From the NCBI GenBank assembly GCA_964464965.1, contig CAYXHM010000008.1, positions 62,001 to 126,000 on the forward strand: DNA of 64,000 nt, in the 5' to 3' direction. Under the pieces are notes generated by a model. The model was not told where the DNA came from, did no database searches, and saw only the letters and a program-made list of their open reading frames with translations. Origin of the DNA: UBA5543 sp964464965 (GTDB lineage Bacteria > Bacteroidota > Bacteroidia > Chitinophagales > Chitinophagaceae). The position numbers and the translations under genes were made by a program. Shown here piece after piece: positions 51,732 to 60,901 of this stretch (within the stretch, counting starts at the first letter, position 1; each line of letters opens with the position of its first letter).

Positions 51732-52283
51732 ATGATACAGAAACACATAGAGTGGGGAGGAATTGAAGAGCCATCCTTTGAGAAATGCTTACTGTCATTT
51801 ACCGGTACAGGTATTGACGTACGGTCTGTAATAGTTGGCAAGCAAGGCGATGTGGCATACAGGATAATGTATGAAATACAACTGGATAAAAACTGGTTAG
51901 TCCACTCTTTTGCGATACGCACAGAAATGCGGGGTAAAGAGGAATACACGGCTTATACAAATGATACCCGGGGCCATTGGACTAAAAACGGGCAACCGGC
52001 ACATGAATTTGATGACTGCATATATATAGATATCTTCCCAACGCCTTTTACTAATAGTCTCCCCATCAATCATCTTAACATGGAACAGGGAGAGAGTAGG
52101 GATATTAAAGTATTGTATATTGACATACCTGCTGAAAAGATACAGGCAAAAGAGCAACGCTACACAAAGCTTTCGCCAACTGAATATAAATTTGAAAACA
52201 TACCTGATGATTTTGAAGCAGTGATAACCGTTGATGAAGATGGGCTGGTATTAGATTACCCGGGCTTGTTTAAGATAGTGTAA
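51732..52283 (+). CDS. Putative glycolipid-binding domain protein
   Basis: 183 residues with the family beginning IEWGGIEEPSFEKC, then YRIMYEIQLDKNWLVHSF and DTRGHWTKNGQPAHEFDDCIYIDIFPTPFTNSLPIN-like text (the WxxxG and D-I-x-x-x-P-x-T-x-T marks of the Glycolip_bind family). The last part KLSPTEYKFEN precedes DEDGLVLDYPGLF. Probably cytoplasmic or peripheral. The gene lies 56 bases after the two-TM gene. Confidence 0.85.
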   Translation: MIQKHIEWGGIEEPSFEKCLLSFTGTGIDVRSVIVGKQGDVAYRIMYEIQLDKNWLVHSFAIRTEMRGKEEYTAYTNDTRGHWTKNGQPAHEFDDCIYIDIFPTPFTNSLPINHLNMEQGESRDIKVLYIDIPAEKIQAKEQRYTKLSPTEYKFENIPDDFEAVITVDEDGLVLDYPGLFKIV

Positions 52284-52360
52284 TCCTTTTGTGTTTAGGT
52301 AGTTATTTAATATATCCCGGATACTCCTTTATTAGTCGTATATTACATTAAATCATTATT

Positions 52361-52480
52361 ATGGCAAAGGGCACATCGGCACAAAAGGCAGGAGATAAGA
52401 AAAAGCCGGAAAAGACGCTTACTGAGAAAAGGTTAGCGAAAAAAGAAAAGAAAGACAGTAATAAGAGGCGTAGTGACTGA
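52361..52480 (+). CDS. Short lysine-rich protein
   Basis: A 39-residue frame from ATG 52361 (MAKGTSAQKAGDKKKPEKTL) made mostly of Lys, Glu, Thr and Arg, ending KKDSNKRRSD. Small basic proteins of this kind are often overlooked. Coding potential is supported by the even use of lysine codons and the absence of stops; a random frame would be unlikely to be so one-sided. No family assigned. The 190 bases up to mlaE carry only a weak hairpin at about 52490-52530. Confidence 0.5.
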   Translation: MAKGTSAQKAGDKKKPEKTLTEKRLAKKEKKDSNKRRSD

Positions 52481-52671
52481 TGACTAATCCCACCGGTAAT
52501 ATTCTTCCTGTAAGGTGGGTGATATTTTTCCCGTAACAACTATTTAGAAAAAATATTGTTGTTGTATGTGCTTGAAACCAGGTATAAGTTTCCATGCCTG
52601 CTACATAAACATAATTTTCCCCCTGTGGGCTGGTTTCGTAAAGTTTCCCGCCTGCTTTTAAAATATATAAT

Positions 52672-53442
52672 ATGTCACCATCATCTGCATGGACAAAACC
52701 CTTTATGAGTACCGGCGACCAGGTTGTCTTCATGGGAGCATTTTTCAGGAATATCTTCAGGAGCGGATTTGAGTGGAATGAGTTTTTACGCCAGTGTTTC
52801 ATTGTTGGTTATAAGTCATTCTCGCTGGTAGGCATCACCGGTTTTATACTGGGTTTTGTGCTTACGCTGCAATCTGAGCCTACAATGAAAGAATTTGGCG
52901 CAGAGAGCTTTGTGCCCAGTATGGTGGCCATATCCGTCATCAGGGAAATAGGCCCTGTTATCATTGCGTTGATATGTGCCGGCAAAATAGCGTCAAGTAT
53001 AGGTGCAGAGCTGGGTAGTATGAAGGTGAGCGAGCAGATAGATGCCATGGAGGTATCGGGCGCCAACCCTGTACAATACCTGGTAGTGACACGGATACTG
53101 GCCTGTATCATTATGATACCGCTACTTACCCTGATGGCAGATGCGCTGGCATTGCTGGGGGGCTTTGCAGCATCTAATATCAGCAATGATGTAACATTTA
53201 CACTTTATTTCAACAAGGCATTTTCAGTGCTGGCTTTTGAAGACCTGGTACCTGCCGTTATCAAAACTATCTTTTTCGGGTTTGCTATTGGTTTTGTAGG
53301 CTGCTATAAAGGTTATAATTCTAACAGGGGAACGGAGAGCGTGGGCGTGGCTGCAAACTCGGCCGTTGTATCTGCCTCCTTATGGATCATCCTGCTGGAT
53401 GCCGTAGCCGTCCAGTTAACATCTGTTTTTGCATACACATAA
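52672..53442 (+). CDS. mlaE: MlaE family ABC transporter permease
   Basis: 256 residues with about five membrane segments. Family marks: TGFILGFVLTLQSEPTMKEFG, IREIGPVIIALICAGKIASSIGAELGSMKVSEQIDAMEVSG-type text (the conserved EIGAELGxMKxxEQIDALE loop) and GxxxGCYKGYNS at the end. It is the membrane part of the MlaFED-type lipid transporter, which moves phospholipids between the membranes. ATG 52705 is an alternative start. Followed at once by mlaF. Confidence 0.93.
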   Translation: MSPSSAWTKPFMSTGDQVVFMGAFFRNIFRSGFEWNEFLRQCFIVGYKSFSLVGITGFILGFVLTLQSEPTMKEFGAESFVPSMVAISVIREIGPVIIALICAGKIASSIGAELGSMKVSEQIDAMEVSGANPVQYLVVTRILACIIMIPLLTLMADALALLGGFAASNISNDVTFTLYFNKAFSVLAFEDLVPAVIKTIFFGFAIGFVGCYKGYNSNRGTESVGVAANSAVVSASLWIILLDAVAVQLTSVFAYT

Positions 53443-53445
53443 ATC

Positions 53446-54225
53446 ATGACGGGGAACGAAACACAACATACAATACCAACCACAAAAGCCGGCTCCCAGG
53501 AGGCGGTAATAAATATCCGCAACCTGCAGAAATCATTCGGTGCCAAAAAAGTGCTAGTTGACATCAACATGGATTTGCATAAAGGTGAAAACCTGGTGGT
53601 GTTGGGAAAATCCGGCTCAGGAAAGTCGGTAGCTATAAAATGTATGGTTGGCTTGCTGACACAGGATGCAGGCAGCCTAGAGATATTTGGCAAAGAAGTA
53701 AAAGACAGGAATGAAGATGAATTGAAGGAGCTGCGCATTAAAGTAGGGTTCCTTTTTCAGAGTGGCGCACTATACGATTCCATGACTGTTGGTGAGAATC
53801 TTGAATTCCCGCTGACAAGGGTGCTTAAGTTAAAAGACAAGAAAGAGATAAAGGACAGGATTGAAGATGTGCTGGATGCCGTGGGCCTGCTGGATGCTAT
53901 AAACAAGATGCCGTCTGACCTTTCGGGCGGTATGCGCAAAAGGGTAGGCCTGGCACGTACGCTGATACTAAGGCCGGAGATAATGCTTTATGATGAACCC
54001 ACCACAGGACTTGACCCGATAACATCTCGTGAGATAAGTAAGCTGATACTGGAGATGCAGGAGAAATACAAAACTTCATCTGTGATTATTACGCATGATA
54101 TGGCCTGCGCGAAAATTACGGCAGACAGGATACTGGTGCTGAACGATGGGGTATTTATTGCAGAAGGAAGTTATGATGAACTGGAGAACGGGCCGGATGA
54201 ACTGGTACGTTCATTTTTTAAATAG
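53446..54225 (+). CDS. mlaF: MlaF-type ABC transporter ATPase
   Basis: 259 residues. Walker A GKSGSGKSVAIK, Q-loop LFQSGALYDSMTVGENL, signature LSGGMRKRVGLAR and Walker B IMLYDEPTTGLDP with the H-loop IITHDMACA are all intact. The stretch after Walker A (CMVGLLTQDAGSLEIFG) fits MlaF. It powers the lipid transporter with MlaE. Three bases separate it from mlaE and nine from mlaD. Confidence 0.95.
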   Translation: MTGNETQHTIPTTKAGSQEAVINIRNLQKSFGAKKVLVDINMDLHKGENLVVLGKSGSGKSVAIKCMVGLLTQDAGSLEIFGKEVKDRNEDELKELRIKVGFLFQSGALYDSMTVGENLEFPLTRVLKLKDKKEIKDRIEDVLDAVGLLDAINKMPSDLSGGMRKRVGLARTLILRPEIMLYDEPTTGLDPITSREISKLILEMQEKYKTSSVIITHDMACAKITADRILVLNDGVFIAEGSYDELENGPDELVRSFFK

Positions 54226-54234
54226 AAAGAAATT

Positions 54235-55188
54235 ATGAAAACAGATGTTGGGCAAAAGATAAAAATAGGTGTGTTTACAATAGTGGGTATCCTGCTGTTT
54301 GTGGCCGGCATATTTATTATCGGCAGTAAAAAGAACATGTTCGGCAATACATTTATGGTGTACGGCACATTTAGTAATGTAGGCGGCCTGGGCGTTGGCA
54401 ATAACATCCGCTATGCGGGTATAAACGTAGGTACGGTGCAGGACATCCGTATTATATCAGACACCAGTATAAGGGTAGATATGCTGATGAAGGACGATGT
54501 GAAACCATTCCTGAAAGCAGACGCAGTAGCATCTATAGGGTCAGACGGGCTTATGGGCGACAAACTGATAACCATCTCACCAGGCTCTACCAACGAAAAC
54601 AAGATGCTTACTCCCGGCTCAGAAATCAGGACACAGAACCCTGTTGATTTTGATAAAATAATAGGTCAGTTTACCAACGTAGCCACCAATGCTGAGATAA
54701 TAACAGGTGAGCTGGCAGACATGGCTATACAGATAAGGGAGGGTAATGGTACTATAAGCAAACTGCTATATACAGACGACCTGTCTGTAAGCCTGGAAAA
54801 GACAGCCGATAATGCAGCAACAATAACAAACTCGCTGGCTGATATAGCTACGCATATAAGGTCAGGCAAGGGTTCAATAGGTAGCCTGATATATACCGAC
54901 TCTTTGGCTAATACACTGGAGACCGCAGGCAACACAGCCAACGCAGCCATGCTGACCATACAGGAAGGCGCACACAACTTCAGCGAAAACATGAAGGCGT
55001 TGCAAACCAACTATTTCTTTCGTGGTTATTTTAAACGTAAAGCAGGTGAGAAAGAAGATGAAGCGTCTGGTATAATGGACGACGCTACACCTGCAGATGT
55101 AGATGACGATATGGACGAGGCAGAATTGAAAGCAATCATAGCTGAAGCGCAGAAAGCACTGGATGAAAAGAAAAAGAAGAAAAAGTAA
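54235..55188 (+). CDS. mlaD: MlaD family (MCE) periplasmic protein
   Basis: 317 residues: one N-terminal membrane anchor (IGVFTIVGILLFVAGIFIIG), an MCE domain (FMVYGTFSNVGGLGVGNNIRYAGINVGTVQDIRI, KLITISPGS) and a helical stretch (residues 140-240) with a lysine-rich end (EKKKKKK). MlaD hexamers form the lipid tunnel with MlaE and MlaF. The C-terminal extension is longer than in E. coli MlaD (~180), as often seen in Bacteroidota. Confidence 0.92.
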   Translation: MKTDVGQKIKIGVFTIVGILLFVAGIFIIGSKKNMFGNTFMVYGTFSNVGGLGVGNNIRYAGINVGTVQDIRIISDTSIRVDMLMKDDVKPFLKADAVASIGSDGLMGDKLITISPGSTNENKMLTPGSEIRTQNPVDFDKIIGQFTNVATNAEIITGELADMAIQIREGNGTISKLLYTDDLSVSLEKTADNAATITNSLADIATHIRSGKGSIGSLIYTDSLANTLETAGNTANAAMLTIQEGAHNFSENMKALQTNYFFRGYFKRKAGEKEDEASGIMDDATPADVDDDMDEAELKAIIAEAQKALDEKKKKKK

Positions 55189-55206
55189 GATGGGGATGTA
55201 ATAATC

Positions 55207-55944
55207 CTACCAGCCCAGACTACTCTTCAGTTTATCCAGCCCGCTTTTGCTTACGGGTATTTTTGTACCAGATTGTAATAGTGCTATATGCCCGTCTTTC
55301 TCATACGGTTCTATACGTAGCAACTGTTGTACGGGTACAAGGTAAGAGCGGTGTACACGAATAAATTTCTCCGGGTCAAAGCTATTCTCGATTTTTGTGA
55401 GGGTGCTCTTTTTCAGGTAGTGGCCCTCTTTGGTGAATATCTTTATATAATCGTCGCTGGCTTCTATGTATAATATATCTGCTGCGGGTATGATGCGTAT
55501 CACGCCGTTGTCCTTTACCACTATCCTGTGCTGGTAGCCTTCATATACTTGTTCTTCTGCCAGGTTCTTCAGTGCTTCAGTGTTGCTGTTCCCAGCCTGT
55601 TGCAGGTATTTTTGTATAGCTTTGTCAAACCTGTCTTTAGTTACGGGCTTTAGCAGGTAGTCTATTGCATTGGCCTCAAAAGCCTTCATGGCATACTGGT
55701 CGAAGGCGGTGCAGAATACTACAGAAGGAGGACTATCCAGCAGCTCCAGCATTTCAAAACCATTCAGGCGGGGCATCTGTACATCCAGGAATATCATATC
55801 GGGCTGGTGCTCCTGTATGGCTTTAAAACCTTCAAAGCCATCGCTGCATTCGCATACTACCTCAAATTGCGGGTTGTTCTTCAGCAATGCGCCCAGCAGT
55901 TGCCTTGCCAGTGGTTCATCATCTATCAGTATTACCTTATGCAT
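55207..55944 (-). CDS. LytTR response regulator
   Basis: 245 residues. The receiver domain has the acid pair IDDE, the phosphoacceptor Asp54 (IFLDVQMPRLNG) and the conserved lysine (YLLKPVTKDRF). The LytTR DNA-binding domain follows at about residues 135-240 (DILYIEASDDYIKIFTKEGHYL, FIRVHRSYLVPVQQL). Its ATG overlaps the end of the histidine kinase gene by eight bases, the sign of a coupled pair. Confidence 0.94.
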   Translation of the reverse strand: MHKVILIDDEPLARQLLGALLKNNPQFEVVCECSDGFEGFKAIQEHQPDMIFLDVQMPRLNGFEMLELLDSPPSVVFCTAFDQYAMKAFEANAIDYLLKPVTKDRFDKAIQKYLQQAGNSNTEALKNLAEEQVYEGYQHRIVVKDNGVIRIIPAADILYIEASDDYIKIFTKEGHYLKKSTLTKIENSFDPEKFIRVHRSYLVPVQQLLRIEPYEKDGHIALLQSGTKIPVSKSGLDKLKSSLGW

Positions 55945-56974
55945 GTTCTTGCGGTATTTTCAGTGTGGTTGTAAATGTATCTGCATCCTGCTGTGTATGT
56001 AACAGGTCTGTGCGGGCAAACAACAGGTATAAACGCCGCTGTACCCCAGCCAGGCCAAAGCCTGTGCCCTTTGGCGTGGCTTGTACGTCTGTGCTGCATG
56101 GGTTGGTAATGGTAAAGGTGAGCAGCCCGTTTTGCAAGTGGATATCGATGGTAATTGTAACAGTACCCGTGTTGCCATATAAGCCAAACTTAATAGCGTT
56201 CTCTATTAATGGTTGCAGCAGGAAGGGTGGTGTATGCGCTTCTGTTGTAACATGGTTGTTGCACTGCACATGCATACGGTGGCCAAATCTTACAGACTCT
56301 ATAGATAAATAGTTGTGCAGGTAAGCTATCTCATCGTCAAGGGGTATGCTTTCTTTACCATCTCTCTGTACCGATGTACGCAGGAAGTCTGACAGAAGGC
56401 CTATCATCTCCTGTGCCTTGGCAGGCTCTATCATGGTAAGCGCGCTGATGGAGTTGAGGCTGTTGTACAAAAAGTGTGGCTGCAGTTGCTGGCGTAGTTT
56501 AAACAGTTCAGCTTCTTTAAGCAGGGTAGCGCTGTCTGCCTGCTGCTGAAACTTCTCGCTCTGTAACAGTATGTTTTTATTAAGTGCGACGAAGGTTGTA
56601 ACCCAACTACACAGCAGCCAGTATATTATATAGCGCACAGGGCCTGAATGCTCCAGGAAGTCGAGGTAGCTGATTTCAACAGGTTCTACCCACCATTTTA
56701 TAAGATAGGTACTGAGGAACACCGTAGAGAAACTGAAGAAGACCGCTATGGATAAACTGTATAGTGTAACACCCACACGTGTAGGGTATAACCTGATGCT
56801 GAGGTCGGCACCCCATAGTGCCAGGCAAAGAACGGAAACAGAAATAAGGCTGTCTGCAATGGCGATGTTGTTGTCTATATGATACAGGTAGTGCAGGAAA
56901 ATATAATGCCCTGCCGCTATGGACAAAGCACACAGCGGCAAGAGCCATATCATATTTTTTACTGACGTGGGCAA
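55937..56974 (-). CDS. LytS-type sensor histidine kinase
   Basis: 345 residues. Four to five membrane segments in the first 130 residues, then the His_kinase motif LRQQLQPHFLYNSLNSISAL with the phospho-histidine H167, the N-box PLIENAIKFGLYG and the G-box GTGFGLAGVQRRL. It works with the LytTR regulator encoded downstream (overlap at 55937-55944). The operon may also include the DUF4288 and LiaF-like genes upstream, which suggests envelope-stress sensing. Confidence 0.93.
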   Translation of the reverse strand: MPTSVKNMIWLLPLCALSIAAGHYIFLHYLYHIDNNIAIADSLISVSVLCLALWGADLSIRLYPTRVGVTLYSLSIAVFFSFSTVFLSTYLIKWWVEPVEISYLDFLEHSGPVRYIIYWLLCSWVTTFVALNKNILLQSEKFQQQADSATLLKEAELFKLRQQLQPHFLYNSLNSISALTMIEPAKAQEMIGLLSDFLRTSVQRDGKESIPLDDEIAYLHNYLSIESVRFGHRMHVQCNNHVTTEAHTPPFLLQPLIENAIKFGLYGNTGTVTITIDIHLQNGLLTFTITNPCSTDVQATPKGTGFGLAGVQRRLYLLFARTDLLHTQQDADTFTTTLKIPQEHA

Positions 56975-56985
56975 ATGTTGTTACA

Positions 56986-57291
56986 TTATGCAGTTTTCTG
57001 CTCCCATACGGGTGCCGCTATAGTGGTTACATCTATCACGGTTGATGTAAGCAGTGAACCGTGTCCCAGCTCCACTTCGCGAACGTCTTTTATTGCTATC
57101 ATCTCCCAACTGATGGTACGGCCGTGACGGTCAACAATAATTGATGCTTCCTGTATTCCTACTGTTTTGGCTTGTTCTATGGCCGACGGCTCATCCTCTG
57201 CAAATAACAATCTCCACTGCTCATCATACTGCCCTGTAAACTCGCCATCACATTTTATTGAATAGATAATCTGCGATGCAAAAGTCCTCAT
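56986..57291 (-). CDS. DUF4288 domain-containing protein
   Basis: 101 residues from ATG 57291 (MRTFASQIIYSIKCDGE); an earlier ATG at 57342 would overlap the LiaF-like gene by 29 bases and is not favoured. It has the DUF4288 pattern: FDEQWRLLFAEDEPSAIEQAKTVG-type text, VDRHGRTISWEMIAIKDVREVELGHG. Function unknown. It lies between the kinase and the LiaF-like gene, with 11 and 22 base gaps. Confidence 0.8.
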   Translation of the reverse strand: MRTFASQIIYSIKCDGEFTGQYDEQWRLLFAEDEPSAIEQAKTVGIQEASIIVDRHGRTISWEMIAIKDVREVELGHGSLLTSTVIDVTTIAAPVWEQKTA

Positions 57292-57313
57292 AAAATTATT
57301 CTTTTCTGTCCTG

Positions 57314-58066
57314 TTAATATGATTTAATCTCAATGCTTCCAAAATTGCAACTGCCTGCCAGTACCAGGGTCACTATATCCGTGTGTTCGCCCCCGTATGT
57401 TTGTATCACCCTGTTGTCTTCTACACTGCCCAGCGTATTGCTTATTTCATTCTTTATCTGCCAGTGCGATGGTACTATCAGCTCTACACCGCCAAATGAT
57501 ACTTTCAGGTTCAGCGCTATGGTTTTGTCGGGGTTATCGGCATTCATCAGGTTTATTTCAGAGCCGCCAAACATGGTAGATATATTGCCACCTTTAAAAT
57601 TTTTTGATGTAACCACCTCTTTATGCCCGCCAAAGGTGACATCAATACTCAGTTCGCTATCATTATTGGTTACCGTGCGTATATTGCCCTGGCAGCGCTC
57701 GTCCCACAGTTTTTGTTTACGTGGTTTGAATATGATGAACAGCCCCAGTAATATCATGGACAGTGGTATCAGCAATGCTTTGGATGTAACCCCCCATATG
57801 GTAAAGACGGGTATAAGGTGCGCTGCACCTATGCCCATGAGTATAAAAGGGAAAATGTTGCTGAACTTGTGTTTGATACCCATCAGCAAGCCTACGGTTA
57901 TCAATATCCACGGCCACATGGAATGAAAATCGAAATAGAATACATCAAACTTCTTTAGCATGATGACTAAACCTACTATAAGCAACGCTACACCAAACCA
58001 CCTTTTGTCTTTTCCCCTGTGCCCGCCATGGTGCATATTCATATGCCTTTGTCTTACCCGGTTCAT
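57314..58066 (-). CDS. LiaF-like membrane protein
   Basis: 250 residues. Four membrane segments in the first 115 residues (WFGVALLIVGLVIMLKKF, WPWILITVGLLMGI, FPFILMGIGAAHLIPVF, LLIPLSMILLGLFIIFKP) and a C-terminal LiaF-type domain from about residue 135 (LSIDVTFGGHKEVVTSKNFKGG, STMFGGSEINLMNA, VSFGGVELIVPSHWQI, GSCNFGSIEIKSY). LiaF in firmicutes restrains a kinase that senses cell-wall stress. First of a four-gene run ending in the LytTR regulator. Confidence 0.88.
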   Translation of the reverse strand: MNRVRQRHMNMHHGGHRGKDKRWFGVALLIVGLVIMLKKFDVFYFDFHSMWPWILITVGLLMGIKHKFSNIFPFILMGIGAAHLIPVFTIWGVTSKALLIPLSMILLGLFIIFKPRKQKLWDERCQGNIRTVTNNDSELSIDVTFGGHKEVVTSKNFKGGNISTMFGGSEINLMNADNPDKTIALNLKVSFGGVELIVPSHWQIKNEISNTLGSVEDNRVIQTYGGEHTDIVTLVLAGSCNFGSIEIKSY

Positions 58067-58200
58067 TTATAAAATGTCTGTTTAAATTGTTATGACACAA
58101 AGGTATTGTAGCAGTGCCCAGTGTAAAAGCCTGTTTAGGTAAAGAATAACCAATAGTCGGTTAATGCGGGGATAACATCGGTGAAAATATACGAAGCAGC

Positions 58201-59250
58201 TTATTTCAGCTTTTCAGGCTCCCATTTCAGGCGGGGGAAGGTCTTTTTGCGCAGTGCAAAAAACTGCCATACTATGCTTGCGCCCATACGGCCAGACTCG
58301 TTGCGGTGGGTTATCAGCTTCTTATGTTCCCGGCGGCGGCCCAGCCATTTGCCCAGGCTGCCGTAAAAGTGAAAATGGGCTTTTATAATGGTATAGGTCT
58401 CTTTGAAGCGGCCTGTAAAGAAGTAGTGTGCACCGGCTACACCATCCAGCACCATGCGTAGCGGTAGTAACCACAGCAGGCGGCTGCCTTTCTCGTTCTT
58501 CAGCAGCAGTATCAGGTTGTTGCGAAAGTTGTAGTATAGCTTTTGGGGGCTGCCGTAGCTGATAACGCTGCCACCTACATGATAAACAGTAGAGTCTGCT
58601 ATATAGCCTATTTTGTAGCCACCGTTTTTCAGTCTCCAGCACAGGTCCACCTCTTCCATATGAGCATACAGGTCGTGGTCAAGCCCGCCGTATTTGTGGT
58701 ACAGGTCTGCTCTTACCATAAAGCAGCCGCCACTTGCCCAGAAAACTTCTATATCGTCGTTGTATTGCCCGTGGTCTTTCTCCAGCTCGTTAAAGATGCG
58801 CCCCCTGCAAAACAGGTAGCCATATTTATCCATAAAGCCACCTGCAGCACCGGCATATTCAAAATACTCCCTTTCGCGCCAGTAGCGTATTTTGGGCTGG
58901 CAGGCAGCCAGGCCGCTATAGCGTTGCATGGCATTCAGCAGCGGGGGAAACCAGCCCTCCGTTACTTCAAAGTCAGCACTCAGCAGTATGTAGTATTTGG
59001 CCTGTATCTGTTTCAGTGCCTCTGCATAGCCGTTAGAAAAGCCCCTGTTGAGGGTTATCTGCAATGTTTTTACTGTAGGAAAGTTAGTTTGTACGTACTG
59101 CAGGGTATCGTCTGTACTTGCATTGTCTGCAATAATTACATCATAGCCCGTCTTTGCCTCTGCTACAATAGCAGGCAAAAACAGTTCATGCCATTTCCTT
59201 CCATTATAACTGAGTATGACGACTGCGGTATCGTTGGTACAAACAATCAT
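58201..59250 (-). CDS. Family 2 glycosyltransferase (rhamnosyltransferase-like)
   Basis: 349 residues. The GT-A start is AVVILSYNGRKWHELF, then IIADNASTDDTL and ILLSADFEVTEGW, where the usual NxD is now AD with the last Asp kept. The acceptor-side motif HMEEVDLCWRLKNGGYKIGY is typical of the WbbL/rhamnosyl-type group. A partly hydrophobic C-terminal region (residues 250-300) may lie near the membrane. Monocistronic or with the gene 59267, which lies 17 bases upstream. Confidence 0.9.
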   Translation of the reverse strand: MIVCTNDTAVVILSYNGRKWHELFLPAIVAEAKTGYDVIIADNASTDDTLQYVQTNFPTVKTLQITLNRGFSNGYAEALKQIQAKYYILLSADFEVTEGWFPPLLNAMQRYSGLAACQPKIRYWREREYFEYAGAAGGFMDKYGYLFCRGRIFNELEKDHGQYNDDIEVFWASGGCFMVRADLYHKYGGLDHDLYAHMEEVDLCWRLKNGGYKIGYIADSTVYHVGGSVISYGSPQKLYYNFRNNLILLLKNEKGSRLLWLLPLRMVLDGVAGAHYFFTGRFKETYTIIKAHFHFYGSLGKWLGRRREHKKLITHRNESGRMGASIVWQFFALRKKTFPRLKWEPEKLK

Positions 59251-59266
59251 TGCGTGAAGCTAATGA

Positions 59267-59482
59267 TTATTTGTATTTAGGATCGTACTTCGTATTATCG
59301 GGAACCTCTATGTCTTTATTGCTCTGGTAACTGTGCTCATACAGGTTGTAGCAACCCGCCCATGCAAAGATGAATAACCCGAAAAAGAACAATAAGAATA
59401 GGAAACGAGATTTTGACGGCTTGTTCAGCTCTATATCTGCCGGGTTGTCCAGTTGATTTTCTTCGTTGTGATGTAGTTGCAT
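59267..59482 (-). CDS. Small single-pass membrane protein
   Basis: 71 residues from ATG 59482 (MQLHHNEENQLDNPADIELN): a polar N-terminus, one helix (FLFLLFFFGLFIFAWAGCYNLY) and a tail KDIEVPDNTKYDPKYK. A longer start at ATG 59572 would add a second helix (ILNGFLLFLCLLNIAVNN) and give 101 residues; which is used cannot be told. Not recognised. It is divergent from the histidine kinase at 59582. Confidence 0.55.
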   Translation of the reverse strand: MQLHHNEENQLDNPADIELNKPSKSRFLFLLFFFGLFIFAWAGCYNLYEHSYQSNKDIEVPDNTKYDPKYK

Positions 59483-59581
59483 GTTATTTACAGCGATATT
59501 TAACAGGCACAAAAATAGTAGAAATCCGTTCAAAATCATAATATTTTTATAGTCATTTCGTTGTACGTACATTAGGGGTAT

Positions 59582-60727
59582 ATGCGCCAGTATCTTAATT
59601 GGAAAACTTATTTAATATTAGCAGCTTTGTGCATTGTTGGCGCATCGTTGTATTATACCAGCCAACTGGCGTCTAAACTGGCGGCAGAAGAGCGCAAGAA
59701 GATGGAGCAGGTGGTGGATGCCATAAAAATAATGGCAGACGAAGAGTCCGGTGGGCATGACCTTACATTCGCATCTACTTTCGTATCTCAGAATACCACC
59801 ATACCTTTTATAGCAGTTGACGAGCAGGGCAACATTACCCAGTATAACAACCTGGACACTGCTAAAGTGAACCGCGATACCACCTACCTGCGCACCCAGC
59901 TAAAGGCGTTTATGAGTACAGGAGAGCCTATAGTGGCAGAACTGGGCTACGGGCTGGGCAAGCAATATATTTACTATGGCGAGTCTTACCTGCTTACACA
60001 GCTGCGCTATTTCCCGTATGTGCAGCTGGCTATCATAATGCTCTTCCTGGTGGTGGTGCTTATATCATTCAGCACGGCACACCGTTCTATACAAAACCAG
60101 GTGTGGGTGGGGTTGTCTAAAGAAACCGCCCACCAGCTTGGCACACCCCTCAGCAGTATAGAGGGCTGGCTGGAGCTGCTGAAGGAAGACGGCAGGAATG
60201 TGGAAACCGTATCTGAAATGCAGAAAGACCTGGACCGCCTGAAACTGGTGGCAGACCGTTTTGGCAAAGTAGGCAGCATACCTGTGCTGGAGGAGGAGGA
60301 CGTGCGCCACCGCCTGCGCAATATGGTGGACTATATGCAGAAACGTGCCCCGCAGAAAGTACGCATAACCATAGACGAAATGGACAAAGAGATACCCGTG
60401 AACCTGAGCGGCCCGCTGTTTGACTGGGTTGTGGAAAACCTGATGCGCAATGCGCTGGACGCTATGGAGGGCAAGGGAAACATACACATATCTGTACAGG
60501 ACACAGGCCCGCAGGTGTGGATAGATATAGCAGATACCGGCAAGGGCATACCCCGCCACCAGGTGAAAAAGATATTCAACCCCGGCTTTACTACCAAGAA
60601 AAGAGGGTGGGGGCTTGGGCTATCGCTTTCCAAACGCATTATAAAAAAATACCACCACGGCTCCCTGATAGTGAAGAATACCGAAGTGGGCAAGGGTACC
60701 ACCTTCCGCATCATACTACGCAGGTAG
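59582..60727 (+). CDS. Sensor histidine kinase
   Basis: 381 residues. An N-terminal helix (YLILAALCIVGASLYYTS) and a second (LAIIMLFLVVVLISFS, about 149-164) enclose a periplasmic sensor of about 120 residues. The H-box is LSKETAHQLGTPLSSIEGW with His184; N-box DWVVENLMRNALDAME, G1 IADTGKGIP and G2 RGWGLGLSLSKRI follow. A response regulator is not next to it. The start ATG is 99 bases from that of the divergent short gene. Confidence 0.93.
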   Translation: MRQYLNWKTYLILAALCIVGASLYYTSQLASKLAAEERKKMEQVVDAIKIMADEESGGHDLTFASTFVSQNTTIPFIAVDEQGNITQYNNLDTAKVNRDTTYLRTQLKAFMSTGEPIVAELGYGLGKQYIYYGESYLLTQLRYFPYVQLAIIMLFLVVVLISFSTAHRSIQNQVWVGLSKETAHQLGTPLSSIEGWLELLKEDGRNVETVSEMQKDLDRLKLVADRFGKVGSIPVLEEEDVRHRLRNMVDYMQKRAPQKVRITIDEMDKEIPVNLSGPLFDWVVENLMRNALDAMEGKGNIHISVQDTGPQVWIDIADTGKGIPRHQVKKIFNPGFTTKKRGWGLGLSLSKRIIKKYHHGSLIVKNTEVGKGTTFRIILRR

Positions 60728-60778
60728 GTTTTTTTGAGTTTAATAAAATTGCGGTTACATTTGCAATCCCCAAAAGTT

Positions 60779-60862
60779 GCGGTGGTGTTGAAACTGGTAG
60801 ACAAGCAACGTTGAGGTCGTTGTGTTCGAAAGGACGTGGGAGTTCGAATCTCCTCTACCGCA
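60779..60862 (+). tRNA. tRNA-Leu (anticodon GAG)
   Basis: 84 bases. Acceptor GCGGTGG pairs with CTACCGC, the anticodon arm is CAACG-TTGAGGT-CGTTG with GAG, the variable arm is long and the T arm is GGGAG-TTCGAAT-CTCCT with one mismatch at the closing pair. Discriminator A. CCA is not encoded. The gene is 51 bases past the kinase stop and has its own terminator. Confidence 0.95.
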
Positions 60863-60869
60863 CACTTAA

Positions 60870-60901
60870 GGAAACGCCGTAACAACGGTGTTTCCTTTTT
60901 T
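60870..60901 (+). terminator. Terminator after tRNA-Leu(GAG)
   Basis: GGAAACGCCG and CGGTGTTTCC pair over 10 bases (one G-T), followed by a run of T. Confidence 0.9.

Noticed and set aside
52419..52802. 127-codon minus-strand frame
   Set aside because: It overlaps the start of mlaE, a well-supported gene, and its translation has no pattern.
60331..60885. 184-codon minus-strand frame over the kinase end and tRNA-Leu
   Set aside because: It is antisense to a kinase with intact motifs and crosses a tRNA gene.
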